A program made the translations under genes and the position numbers. Below are positions 7,705-14,187 of a stretch of DNA of 15,792 bases, piece by piece (within the stretch, counting starts at the first letter, position 1; each line of letters begins with the position of its first letter). The notes beneath the pieces are model-generated. The model did no database searches. It saw nothing but the letters and a program-made list of their open reading frames with translations, and was not told the origin of the DNA. Location: contig CAJUBD010000033.1 in NCBI GenBank assembly GCA_910584475.1, positions 1-15,792 of the forward strand. Direction: 5' to 3'. This DNA comes from an uncultured Treponema sp. (GTDB taxonomy: Bacteria > Spirochaetota > Spirochaetia > Treponematales > Treponemataceae).

Positions 7705-7732
7705 TTCACAAAGAATGTTTTTATGATATAAT
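7705..7732 (+). promoter_or_regulatory. plsC promoter with extended -10, near-leaderless
   Basis: The -35 element TTCACA (7705-7710) is followed after 16 bp by TATAAT (7727-7732). TGA precedes TATAAT, giving an extended -10 (TGn). Expected initiation is near 7739, only about three bases before the ATG at 7742, and no ribosome-binding site precedes that ATG. Confidence 0.65.
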
Positions 7733-7741
7733 AATAAGATT

Positions 7742-8470
7742 ATGAGAAAATTCATTTACATCATCTTGGTAAATCTAGTGCGTCTGATATATTATATTCC
7801 AAAGATGCGATGGTATGCCGACCATCCAAAAAAATATTCGGAGAAAGACAGGTACGAGCTTTTGCGTCATTGCATCAAAATTGTGGAACGCACGGCTTTC
7901 GCAAATCCGATTTCTTCGGGACAGGAAAATTTGCCGAAAAATTCGTCTTATGTCATGTTTCCGAATCATCAGGGAAAATATGACGCGCTGGGAATCATAA
8001 GCCAAAATGACGATGTTTGTTCTTTTATTTTGCGCGACGATTTGAAATGGCCTCTGCTTTTGCCGGAAGCCTGCGCTTTGGTGAATGCCAAGCGAATGCG
8101 GAGAGGAAGCCGCCGCGATGCCATCAATGTCTTGAACACTGTACAAGACGAAATCAAGGCGGGCAAACGTTATATAATTTTTCCCGAAGGCGGCTATGCG
8201 GACAATAAAAATTCCACCACGGAATTCAAGCCGGGAACATTTCAATTTGCCACGCGCGAAAAAGTTCCGATTGTTCCTGTCGCGCTCATCGACACTTACA
8301 AAGTTTTGAACTACGAAAGAATTTTTGAAAAAGTCACGCCGCAAATTCATTTTTTGCAGCCTATTTATTATGACGAATACAAAGATTTGACGACTACGCA
8401 AATCGCGCAAATGGTAAAATCTCGCATTGATTCCTGCATAGCGGAAAAACTTTCAGGGCACAAAGAATGA
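7742..8470 (+). CDS. plsC: 1-acyl-sn-glycerol-3-phosphate acyltransferase (PlsC family)
   Basis: A 242-residue membrane-associated acyltransferase that should add the second fatty acid to lysophosphatidic acid, giving phosphatidic acid for phospholipid synthesis. A hydrophobic N-terminus (residues 1-20, FIYIILVNLVRLIYYI) anchors it. The catalytic HX4D motif is H76-QGKY-D81, the glycerol-phosphate site FPEGG is at 147-151, and VPIVPV at 175-180 is the fourth family block. Length is normal. The start follows the promoter directly and there is no ribosome-binding site, so the mRNA is probably leaderless. The alternative M22 has no ribosome-binding site either and would lose the anchor. The gene stands alone. 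Other glycerolipid acyltransferases of the same superfamily cannot be excluded. Confidence 0.88.
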   Translation: MRKFIYIILVNLVRLIYYIPKMRWYADHPKKYSEKDRYELLRHCIKIVERTAFANPISSGQENLPKNSSYVMFPNHQGKYDALGIISQNDDVCSFILRDDLKWPLLLPEACALVNAKRMRRGSRRDAINVLNTVQDEIKAGKRYIIFPEGGYADNKNSTTEFKPGTFQFATREKVPIVPVALIDTYKVLNYERIFEKVTPQIHFLQPIYYDEYKDLTTTQIAQMVKSRIDSCIAEKLSGHKE

Positions 8471-8488
8471 TTGCGATAAAAACATCGC

Positions 8489-8570
8489 GAAACTATCGCA
8501 TCTTGCGATAGTTTCATAGAAACAAAGTCGCGCCCGATAGACGCGGCTTTCCGAAAGCAAAAAACTTTTT
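8489..8570. terminator. Convergent terminator region between plsC and the barrel gene
   Basis: The main element is a 12-bp perfect stem, GAAACTATCGCA (8489-8500) with TGCGATAGTTTC (8504-8515), loop TCT. It is followed by GTCGCG / CGCGGC (8527-8532 with 8542-8547), by GCTTT-CCG-AAAGC (8546-8558), and by A6 C T6. T-runs exist on both strands after some stems, so it can serve both convergent genes. No coding signal is seen in 8471-8597. Confidence 0.55.
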
Positions 8571-8597
8571 TAAACTAAATGAAATTTTTCGGCAGGA

Positions 8598-9263
8598 TTA
8601 CTTGAACTTGTACGCGGCAGTAATATTGATGCCCAATGCGCCGCGCCGCAAAATGTCATAATTTTTGTCATTCCCTTTGCCTTGAAGCTTGTTGAAGTCG
8701 ATTCCGTAGCGAATGTCGCCGCCGAGCATGAATTTTCCTAGAGGCACGGCGATGCCACAGCCGAAATCCATTCCGATTGTAGCGGCCGCTATGTCAGTTT
8801 CATCATCAAAATCAAAAGATTCGCCTTCTGCTTTATAGGAAATCTTTGACTTCACTTTTCCGAGCGGAATTCCCAATTTCGGGCCGAGGAATGGGCGGAT
8901 GCTCAGCTTTCCTACGGGAATGTCGTAGCCAATCAAAAGCGCGATGTCGAGGCTGTGGTACTTTGTTTTGACTTCATGTTCGTATCCAATTTCGGACCAT
9001 TTCCCTTTCGCGCCGTTCGCCAAAGAAAAGAAAACTTCCGGCTGGAGCGAAAGTGCGCCAGGACCAATGTCAACTATTCCGAAATGTCCGAAGATTCCCA
9101 CATCGCCGCCCACTGTCATTTTGCAATCGATACTTGAATTGTCAAGTTTCGTGCCTGCGTTGAGCAAAATTCCGCCTTTCACCCCCAATTCCACGGACAC
9201 TTCCGAGAACGCGAGCGAAGTAAAAACGGCGAGCGCCGCCGCCAAAACTATGACTTTTTTCAT
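8598..9263 (-). CDS. Outer-membrane beta-barrel protein
   Basis: A 221-residue protein with a clear signal peptide (MKKVIVLAAALAVFTSLAFS, cleavage likely after S20). The rest alternates polar and hydrophobic residues with many glycines: ELGVKGGILLNAG, SLDIALLIGYDIPVG, SIRPFLGPKLG, TIGMDFGCGIAVPLG and ITAAYKFK. This is the pattern of an eight-stranded or similar small barrel in the outer membrane. The start at 9263 is fixed by AGGAGG (9270-9275, minus strand) six bases upstream. It is divergent from a small XRE regulator and shares a palindromic operator with it, so expression is probably switched. No lipobox and no named porin family can be assigned. Function (pore, adhesin or structural) is unknown. 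Confidence 0.8.
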   Translation of the reverse strand: MKKVIVLAAALAVFTSLAFSEVSVELGVKGGILLNAGTKLDNSSIDCKMTVGGDVGIFGHFGIVDIGPGALSLQPEVFFSLANGAKGKWSEIGYEHEVKTKYHSLDIALLIGYDIPVGKLSIRPFLGPKLGIPLGKVKSKISYKAEGESFDFDDETDIAAATIGMDFGCGIAVPLGKFMLGGDIRYGIDFNKLQGKGNDKNYDILRRGALGINITAAYKFK

Positions 9264-9287
9264 AAAAGTCCTCCTGATGAAAATAAT

Positions 9288-9308
9288 ATACTTGCATTAC
9301 GCAAGTAT
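9288..9308. promoter_or_regulatory. Perfect palindromic operator ATACTTGC-N5-GCAAGTAT
   Basis: The 8-bp arms at 9288-9295 and 9301-9308 are perfect, with a 5-bp spacer. Half-sites of the same core lie at 9342-9347 (GCAAGT) and 9363-9368 (ACTTGC), again inverted. The palindrome sits just after the predicted transcription start of the barrel gene. It also touches the -35 of the regulator gene, the expected position for an XRE repressor that controls itself and its neighbour. Confidence 0.65.
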
Positions 9309-9336
9309 TGAAAAACATTATAACAAAAATTATATG
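9308..9336 (+). promoter_or_regulatory. Candidate promoter of the XRE gene
   Basis: TTGAAA (9308-9313) and TATATG (9331-9336) are 17 bp apart. Initiation near 9343 falls on a GCAAGT half-site. The -10 match is moderate. Confidence 0.4.
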
Positions 9337-9345
9337 TTTATGCAA
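9317..9345 (-). promoter_or_regulatory. Promoter of the beta-barrel gene
   Basis: On the minus strand TTGCAT (9340-9345) and TATAAT (9317-9322) are 17 bp apart, with TGT before TATAAT giving an extended -10. The -35 hexamer is itself part of an ACTTGC half-site. The start would be near 9310, leaving a leader of about 47 bases that contains the full palindrome. Confidence 0.7.
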
Positions 9346-9382
9346 GTGTAAGTTCTGAAAAAACTTGCGTAAAATTAGTCTT

Positions 9383-9697
9383 ATGACGGAATTTGACTTG
9401 CAAAACAGATTGGTGCAAAATCTAAAGAAAATCCGAAAATCGAAAAACCTTACACAAGAAAAGCTCGCGGAAAAGGCAGGACTTTCTTCACAAATCATAA
9501 ATGACATTGAAGGCGGCAGACGTTGGCCTCGTCGGGCGACGCTTTCGAAAATCACAGGCGCGCTGGAAATTGACGCGCAAGAACTTTTTGCCGCGGATTT
9601 ATTTTCGCAGGAAAAAATGCCGTTCAATTTTTTTGTGCGCGATTTGAAAAAGGCTTTTGACGATGTGCTGGAAAAATATAATGCGATAAAAACTTGA
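9383..9697 (+). CDS. Small XRE-family helix-turn-helix regulator
   Basis: A 104-residue DNA-binding protein. Residues about 8-63 form an XRE/Cro domain: NLKKIRKSKNLTQEKLAEKAG is helix 1-2 and LSSQIINDIEGGRRWPR is the recognition region. TLSKITGALEIDAQELF closes the fold. The remaining 40 residues (NFFVRDLKKAFDDVLEKY) are probably a short dimer helix. The ATG at 9383 gives the normal domain edge; an in-frame TTG at 9365 would add six residues and overlap an operator half-site. No good ribosome-binding site is present for either, so translation may be weak. I infer a repressor of itself and of the divergent barrel gene. No toxin partner is adjacent. Confidence 0.85.
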   Translation: MTEFDLQNRLVQNLKKIRKSKNLTQEKLAEKAGLSSQIINDIEGGRRWPRRATLSKITGALEIDAQELFAADLFSQEKMPFNFFVRDLKKAFDDVLEKYNAIKT

Positions 9698-9763
9698 TTT
9701 TCATTTTAGATAATTTGCAGGCTTCGATTTCTTCTTTCAAAAATTCCTCGCGCGCTCCTTTAA

Positions 9764-10000
9764 TTTTTAACAGTGAAGAAAGTATCAACTTTCGAACTGT
9801 TAAAAATGTGTTTTCGCAATGAAATGCTTTCGCAACGAGCGCACAGCGCGAAGTTTCCAGCGGAAAACACATTGGATGTGCGAGTCTTGGAACAAAACTC
9901 GAGTTAAAATTGTCGCGCGAGTTTTTCGCAAAAAACAAGGCGAAAAACTCGTAAGCAAATCAAAGATTTGCGACACATTTTTAGCGTAAACTTTTAACAT
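9764..10000. repeat. Modular palindromic repeat, unit 3 (full length)
   Basis: P1 is TTTTTAACAGT (9764-9774) / ACTGTTAAAAA (9796-9806). A long P2-type arm TGTGTTTTC / GAAAACACA follows, then P3 (GAGTCTTGGAACAAAACTC) and P4 with GAGTTTTTCGC...GCGAAAAACTC and GCAAATC-AAA-GATTTGC. The 93 bases 9894-9986 are identical to 10255-10347 in unit 5. The end, CTTTTAACATTCG, also matches the end of unit 5. The preceding 9698-9763 holds nothing I can support. Confidence 0.8.
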
Positions 10001-10005
10001 TCGTT

Positions 10006-10148
10006 ATTTTTTAACATAGCAGGAAACTTCAGTTTCCGAGAATGTTAAAAACATCGTTTCGCAATGAAATGAGAAACGACAGTAAATAAGCGAGTTTTGG
10101 AACAAAACTCGTATTAAATTAAGCGGCGATATTTTAGCCGCTTAATTT
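10006..10148. repeat. Modular palindromic repeat, unit 4 (partial) with long terminal hairpin
   Basis: P1 has outer arms TTTTTTAACAT / ATGTTAAAAA and inner GGAAACT-TC-AGTTTCC (10022-10037). P2 is CGTTTC / GAAACG and P3 is CGAGTTTTGGAACAAAACTCG. P4 is replaced by a 12-bp perfect stem AAATTAAGCGGC (10116-10127) / GCCGCTTAATTT (10137-10148) with a 9-base loop. That last hairpin could be a terminator of either strand, although T-runs are short. Confidence 0.75.
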
Positions 10149-10162
10149 AAACGTTCCTTAAA

Positions 10163-10357
10163 TTTTCAATGACGAAAAAGTTTCAACTTTTTCATCATTG
10201 AAAACGCGATTTTGCAACGAAGTGAAAAATCGCAATAAATGGCAAGTTTTGAAAAAAACTCGAGTTAAAATTGTCGCGCGAGTTTTTCGCAAAAAACAAG
10301 GCGAAAAACTCGTAAGCAAATCAAAGATTTGCGACACATTTTTAGCGACAAGTTTTA
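10163..10357. repeat. Modular palindromic repeat, unit 5 (full length), ends on argD stop codon
   Basis: P1 is TTTTCAATGA (10163-10172) / TCATTGAAAA (10195-10204), enclosing GAAAAAGTT / AACTTTTTC. P2 is CGATTTTGC...GAAAAATCG. P3 is GGCAAGTTTTGAAAAAAACTCG. P4 has an outer stem TTAAAATTGTCGC (10265-10277) / GCGACAAGTTTTAA, enclosing a GAGTTTTTCGC stem and GCAAATC-AAA-GATTTGC (10316-10332). The stop codon of argD (10355-10357) is the last triplet of the unit, so the repeat may supply the 3' end of the arginine mRNA. Confidence 0.8.
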
Positions 10358-11521
10358 ACATTCGATTACGCTTTTGAAAATCGCAAGTCCTTCTTCTATT
10401 TCCTCGTCGCTGATTGTGAGCGGCGGTAGAAATCTCACGACATCCGCGCCAGCAGTGCAGACGCAAAGTCCGTTTTTGAGACATTCGGCTTGAATTTCCG
10501 AAGGCTTTGCCTGAGGCTTGATTTGCACTCCAATCATCAAACCTTTGCCGCGCACTTCCCGCACGACATCGCAATTCCAAGATTTTATTTCCATGCGGAT
10601 TTTTTCGCCGGCAAAATTCACGCGTTCAAAAAATTCTTTTTTTTGCATCGCGCGCAAGACTGTCAGAGCCGCGCTACATGCCAAAGGATTTCCCGCAAAA
10701 GTTGACTGGTGGTCGCCCGCCACAAAAACGCCCGAAGCCTTGCCCCGGAAAAGGCATGCGCCCATCGGGATTCCGCCGGCTATTCCTTTCGCGAGCGTCA
10801 CCACGTCAGGCTCGAAGCCTAAGGCATCGCTTGCCAAAAACGCGCCGGTGCGCCCGACCCCGGTTTGAACTTCGTCCGCCATTACGAGCGCGCCGACTTT
10901 CCGTGCCGCCGCCGCAGCAGCCTTTGCCCATTCCGCATCGATGATGTTTACCCCTCCCTCTCCTTGCACGCATTCAATCATCAGCGCGGCCGTGGTTTCG
11001 TCGAACGCGTTTTTTATCGCGTCGAAATCGTTCGCGCGAATCGTCTTGAAACATTCAGCGTAAGGCGCAAAGCATTCGGGATGAAATTTTTTCTGACCTG
11101 TAGCCGTCAAAGTCGCAAGCGTCCTTCCATGAAAAGAATTTTCAAGAGTGTAAATCACACGCCGTTTTGCGCCACCGTTCAAGTGCCCAAATTTCCTAGC
11201 CAACTTGAAAGCCGCCTCGTTCGCCTCCGCGCCGCTGTTTCCAAAGTACACGCCGTCAAATCCAGTGTAGCGCAAAAGTTCTTCGGCATATTCTACGCCC
11301 ACGTCGCTCAAATAATAATTTGAAATGTGGATTTGTTTTTCCGCCTGCGACGCAATCGCCGCAACTAAATCCTTGTTCGCGTGTCCGAGAGAATTCACGC
11401 CGATTCCCGCGATGAAGTCGATGTATTTTTTCCCATCCTTATCCCAAAGCGTAGCGTTTTCCCCACGCACGAAAGTCACGTCGAACGAACCATAATTGTT
11501 CACGACATTTTTCTTTCCCAT
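10355..11521 (-). CDS. argD: Acetylornithine aminotransferase (class III PLP)
   Basis: A 388-residue cytosolic enzyme that converts N-acetylglutamate semialdehyde and glutamate to N-acetylornithine and 2-oxoglutarate, the fourth step from glutamate to arginine. The PLP lysine is K245 in TLAKGIAGG. ADEVQTG (215-221) has the cofactor-binding aspartate, and NSGAEANE (95-102) and ENSFHGRT (127-134) are family motifs. Length and ends are normal. The start at 11521 has GGAGG on the minus strand about eight bases upstream. It follows argB after 149 bp with a terminator and an inverted repeat between them, so its dose may be lower or separately controlled. It may also act on succinyl-diaminopimelate, as ArgD enzymes often do. 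Confidence 0.92.
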   Translation of the reverse strand: MGKKNVVNNYGSFDVTFVRGENATLWDKDGKKYIDFIAGIGVNSLGHANKDLVAAIASQAEKQIHISNYYLSDVGVEYAEELLRYTGFDGVYFGNSGAEANEAAFKLARKFGHLNGGAKRRVIYTLENSFHGRTLATLTATGQKKFHPECFAPYAECFKTIRANDFDAIKNAFDETTAALMIECVQGEGGVNIIDAEWAKAAAAAARKVGALVMADEVQTGVGRTGAFLASDALGFEPDVVTLAKGIAGGIPMGACLFRGKASGVFVAGDHQSTFAGNPLACSAALTVLRAMQKKEFFERVNFAGEKIRMEIKSWNCDVVREVRGKGLMIGVQIKPQAKPSEIQAECLKNGLCVCTAGADVVRFLPPLTISDEEIEEGLAIFKSVIEC

Positions 11522-11552
11522 AATTTTTCCTCCATAAAATTAAGTAATAAGC

Positions 11553-11645
11553 AATGCGTAACAGGTAATATCAGAGCGTTGGTTTGGGATAGACCATTCG
11601 CCAAAACCTGTCCGCATTTATTACCTGTTACTCATTACCTGTTAC
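11553..11645. repeat. Inverted and direct GTAACAGGTAAT repeats between argB and argD
   Basis: AATGCGTAACAGGTAAT (11553-11569) faces ATTACCTGTTACTCATT (11620-11636), 16 of 17 bases complementary. A second direct copy of ATTACCTGTTAC follows at 11634-11645, 14 bp later, giving a heptamer-like rhythm (GTAACAG GTAATGA GTAACAG GTAATAA on the minus strand). The 50-base loop region has no coding signal. It may be a short tandem repeat or a remnant of a small mobile element. Confidence 0.65.
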
Positions 11646-11649
11646 ATTG

Positions 11650-11672
11650 AAAAAATCGCCATGCGATTTTTT
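11650..11672 (-). terminator. Intrinsic terminator overlapping the argB stop
   Basis: A 10-bp perfect stem AAAAAATCGC / GCGATTTTTT with a CAT loop. The stem enters the argB stop codon (11671-11673), and on the minus strand the T6 arm is the terminator tail. It separates argB from argD, implying partial readthrough or a further start before argD. Confidence 0.7.
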
Positions 11673-12576
11673 AATAAATCATTGTGCCGATTCCGCGCTC
11701 GCTGAACATCTCTATCAAAAGCGAATGAGGAACGCGTCCATCGATTATGTGCGTACGCGGCACCCCTCCCTTGAACGCGATCATGCAACATTCCACTTTC
11801 GGAATCATTCCGCCTTCTATGATGCCATCTTTCATCAAGCCATCGATGTTCGGCATCGGAATGCGCGGTATGAGCGATTCAGGATCGTCCATATTTCTCA
11901 AGATGCCAGGAACATTCGTCAACTGAACAAATTTTTCCGCCTTGAGCGCGACAGCGATTTTCGCAGCGGCAGTGTCGGCATTTATATTGTAAAAATGCGA
12001 ATCGCCGATTTCGCCCGAAGCAATCGTAGAAATCACCGGAATGAAATTTTCCTGCAAAAGCGAAATGATGATTTCAGGATTCACTTGTGTCACTTCGCCG
12101 ACAAAACCAAAATCCACGCCGTCCTTTTCAATTTTTTTTGCTCGGAGCAAACCAGAATCCACGCCGCTCAGTCCCACGGCGCGTCCGCCTTCCTGCGAAA
12201 TTATTTTCACGATGTCTTTGTTCAGTTTGCCGCTCAAAACCATTTCCACAATTTCCATCGTCTCTTCGTCAGTGTAGCGAAGACCGTTTATGAAGCGGCT
12301 TTCCTTTCCCACACGGTCGAGCATCTTGTTGATTTCAGGTCCGCCGCCGTGAACTAGCACCACGCGAATTCCGATCGTCGAAAGCAAAACGATGTCTTTC
12401 ATCACGGCGACTTTCAAATCCTCGTTGAGCATCGCGTTGCCGCCGTATTTTACGACCACAGTTTTGCCCACCCATTTTTTAAAATACGGCATCGCCTCCA
12501 CAAGCACGCTCGCCCACCTTTCATTGTCGAGCCGAGGATCGTTTTGAGAATTGTTTTTCGTATTTTCGTTTTCCAT
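11671..12576 (-). CDS. argB: N-acetylglutamate kinase
   Basis: A 301-residue cytosolic kinase that phosphorylates N-acetylglutamate with ATP, the committed step of arginine synthesis. It shows the amino-acid-kinase signatures VVKYGGNAM (K43 and the GG loop), VLVHGGGPEI (73-82), YNINADTAAAKIA and GIIEGGMIPK. About 35 residues precede the kinase core, including ERWASVLVEAMPYFKKWVGK, the N-terminal helix typical of arginine-inhibited enzymes. That fits the cyclic pathway implied by argJ. The ATG at 12576 has TGGAG eight bases upstream. The longer in-frame start at 12684 would add residues encoded by a repeat and is rejected. Second gene of argJ-argB-argD. Confidence 0.93.
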   Translation of the reverse strand: MENENTKNNSQNDPRLDNERWASVLVEAMPYFKKWVGKTVVVKYGGNAMLNEDLKVAVMKDIVLLSTIGIRVVLVHGGGPEINKMLDRVGKESRFINGLRYTDEETMEIVEMVLSGKLNKDIVKIISQEGGRAVGLSGVDSGLLRAKKIEKDGVDFGFVGEVTQVNPEIIISLLQENFIPVISTIASGEIGDSHFYNINADTAAAKIAVALKAEKFVQLTNVPGILRNMDDPESLIPRIPMPNIDGLMKDGIIEGGMIPKVECCMIAFKGGVPRTHIIDGRVPHSLLIEMFSERGIGTMIY

Positions 12577-12603
12577 AATTTCTCCATATTTTGTTACGAG
12601 ACC

Positions 12604-12814
12604 TGTCATTGCACGCGCAAGCGACTTGTCATTGTCGTGCGAGTTTCGCAAAGCGAAACTCGTGGTTGCGGAGCAACCTGTCATTGCGAGCGTAGCGAAG
12701 CAATCTACTCCTATCCGTGTCCCATCTTTTCAAATCTGCGTTAATACGGCTGTCGCCGTTTTCATAGTTGAATTTTATTTCACGTCGTCGCTCTCGCTCC
12801 TCGCGATGACGGTG
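12604..12814. repeat. Repeat mosaic between argJ and argB, including TGTCATTGCGAG element
   Basis: TGTCATTG occurs three times (12604, 12627, 12679). Hairpins are CGAGTTTCGC-AAA-GCGAAACTCG (12640-12662) and GGTTGC-GGA-GCAACC (12664-12678). TGTCATTGCGAGCG at 12679 faces CTCGCGATGACGGT near 12800-12813 in inverted order, bounding about 135 bp. Repeats of the TCATTGCGAGCG...AGCGAAGCAATC type occur in many bacterial genomes. The left hairpin shares the GAGTTT/AAACTC module of the 7271 and 9764 units. No coding signal of its own. Confidence 0.7.
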
Positions 12815-12820
12815 CTTTCG

Positions 12821-14110
12821 CTAACTCCGATAGTCGCCGTTTATTTTAACATAATCGTAAGTGAGGTCGCAACCCCACGCCTTGCCCTGCGCGTTTCCGT
12901 CCTGCAAAACCACTTCAATTTCCACGGCTTCGGCAGAAAGAATTTTCGCGGCCTTTTCTTCGTCGAACGAAAGTCCCACGCCGTCATGAATCACTTCGAT
13001 TTTTTCCGCGTCATCGTCCGATGCGATTTGAAGATTTTGCCCTTCGTCAAAAAATCGCGCCGCGCCTTGCTTGCTTGAAAAATAAACGCAAGTTTTTTCG
13101 ACATTGAAATCAAATCCCGAATAACCCATCGCGCAAAGAACGCGCCCGCAATTCGCGTCGCGCCCAAACATCGCCGCCTTCACGAGGTTCGACTTAATCA
13201 CGCTTTTTGCGATTCCTCTCGCGATTTCTTCCGACTTCGCTCCGCGCACCGTGCATTCCACAAGGCGGCTCGCTCCTTCGCCGTCCGCCGCGATTTTCAT
13301 CGCGAGCACCGTGTTCAACTTGTTGAGCGCGAAAAGGAATTTTTCAAAATCCTCGCCCTCCGCCGAGATTTGCTCGTTGCCCGCCTTGCCGCTCGCCATA
13401 ATCGTGAGCGTGTCGTTCGTGGAAGTGTCGCCGTCCACGCTGACACAATTGTAAGTGAGCGCGGCGGATTTTTCCAACGCGAGGCGAAGCATTTTTGAAG
13501 TGATGGCGCAGTCCGTGGTCAAAAAAGAAAGCATCGTTCCCATGTTGATATGAATCATCCCCGAGCCTTTGCACATTCCGCCGATTCGGACTTTCTTTCC
13601 GCCGATTTCGGTTTCCACGGCGCATTCCTTGAAGCGAGTATCGGTCGTCATAATCGCGCTCCGCGCTTCAGCGTGGTTTTCTTTTGAAAGCCCTTTCACA
13701 AGGCGCGAAATATTCTGCTCGATTTTTTCGATTGGAATTTGCTGTCCGATAATTCCTGTGGAACAAACGATGACGTTACGAGCATTCAAGCCAAGAGCCG
13801 CCGCCGCCGAGCGAGCCATCCGTTCGGCATTTTCATAGCCCTCGCTTCCAGTGCACGCGTTCGCAAAACATACGTTGCAAATGGCGGCTTGCATTTTTCC
13901 GCCCTCGAGATTTTTTCGCGTGAGCTTGACGCATTCCGCCTTTACGCGGTTTGAAGTGAAGATGCCCGCCGCCTCGCACATCGTGTCGCAAAAAATGAGC
14001 GCGAGGTCATTCGTGGTGCGGCTCGATTTCAATCCGCAATGAATTCCGTTCGCAGTAAATCCATCGGGCGCGCACACGCCGCCTTCGATAAATTTCGTTT
14101 CAAATTCCAT
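12821..14110 (-). CDS. argJ: Bifunctional ornithine acetyltransferase / N-acetylglutamate synthase
   Basis: A 429-residue enzyme that moves the acetyl group from N-acetylornithine to glutamate, feeding both ends of the cyclic arginine pathway. It may also use acetyl-CoA. The self-cleavage site is KGSGMIHINM-G-T192-ML. T192 would become the N-terminal nucleophile of the beta chain; glycine replaces the more common alanine before it. CSTGIIGQ (116-123) is the oxyanion motif, and the C-terminus KINGDYRS is intact and family-like. The CNVCFANACTG segment (78-88) differs from the usual SGNANACTG. The ATG at 14110 has GGCGG about seven bases upstream. It is first in the arg group and lies right behind a promoter with ARG-box-like sites. 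Confidence 0.92.
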   Translation of the reverse strand: MEFETKFIEGGVCAPDGFTANGIHCGLKSSRTTNDLALIFCDTMCEAAGIFTSNRVKAECVKLTRKNLEGGKMQAAICNVCFANACTGSEGYENAERMARSAAAALGLNARNVIVCSTGIIGQQIPIEKIEQNISRLVKGLSKENHAEARSAIMTTDTRFKECAVETEIGGKKVRIGGMCKGSGMIHINMGTMLSFLTTDCAITSKMLRLALEKSAALTYNCVSVDGDTSTNDTLTIMASGKAGNEQISAEGEDFEKFLFALNKLNTVLAMKIAADGEGASRLVECTVRGAKSEEIARGIAKSVIKSNLVKAAMFGRDANCGRVLCAMGYSGFDFNVEKTCVYFSSKQGAARFFDEGQNLQIASDDDAEKIEVIHDGVGLSFDEEKAAKILSAEAVEIEVVLQDGNAQGKAWGCDLTYDYVKINGDYRS

Positions 14111-14142
14111 AATTTCCGCCTTTTCCGCGCAAAAAAGCGCAC

Positions 14143-14187
14143 GAATATTTATGCAATTATTCTAACACAAAAAGAATATTTATGCAA
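14143..14187 (-). promoter_or_regulatory. argJ promoter with two ARG-box-like sites
   Basis: On the minus strand TTGCATAAATATTC occurs twice, exactly (14174-14187 and 14143-14156), 31 bp or about three helical turns apart. Each fits the ARG-box pattern (TGAAT-n4-ATTCA) with TGCAT in place of TGAAT. The promoter is TTGCAT (14182-14187), 17 bp, then TAGAAT (14159-14164), with TGT before it as extended -10. The first box covers the -35 element and the second covers the start near 14152. This layout should give repression by ArgR when arginine is abundant. No argR gene is in the window. Confidence 0.7.

Noticed and set aside
9698..9763. Protein-like minus-strand stretch (GAREEFLKEEIEACKLSK) next to repeat unit 3
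   Set aside because: It is too short, has no start or stop of its own outside the repeat, and overlaps only intergenic sequence. It could be a gene remnant but I cannot support it.
9800..10580. Two minus-strand frames sharing the peptide NVSQIFDLLTSFSPCFLRK
   Set aside because: The shared peptide is only the translation of the 93-bp repeat. One frame continues into argD in the wrong frame. They are palindromic repeats, not a protein family.
12577..12684. 36-residue N-terminal extension of ArgB
   Set aside because: It is encoded partly by repeat sequence, unlike any ArgB N-terminus, while the ATG at 12576 has a TGGAG site.
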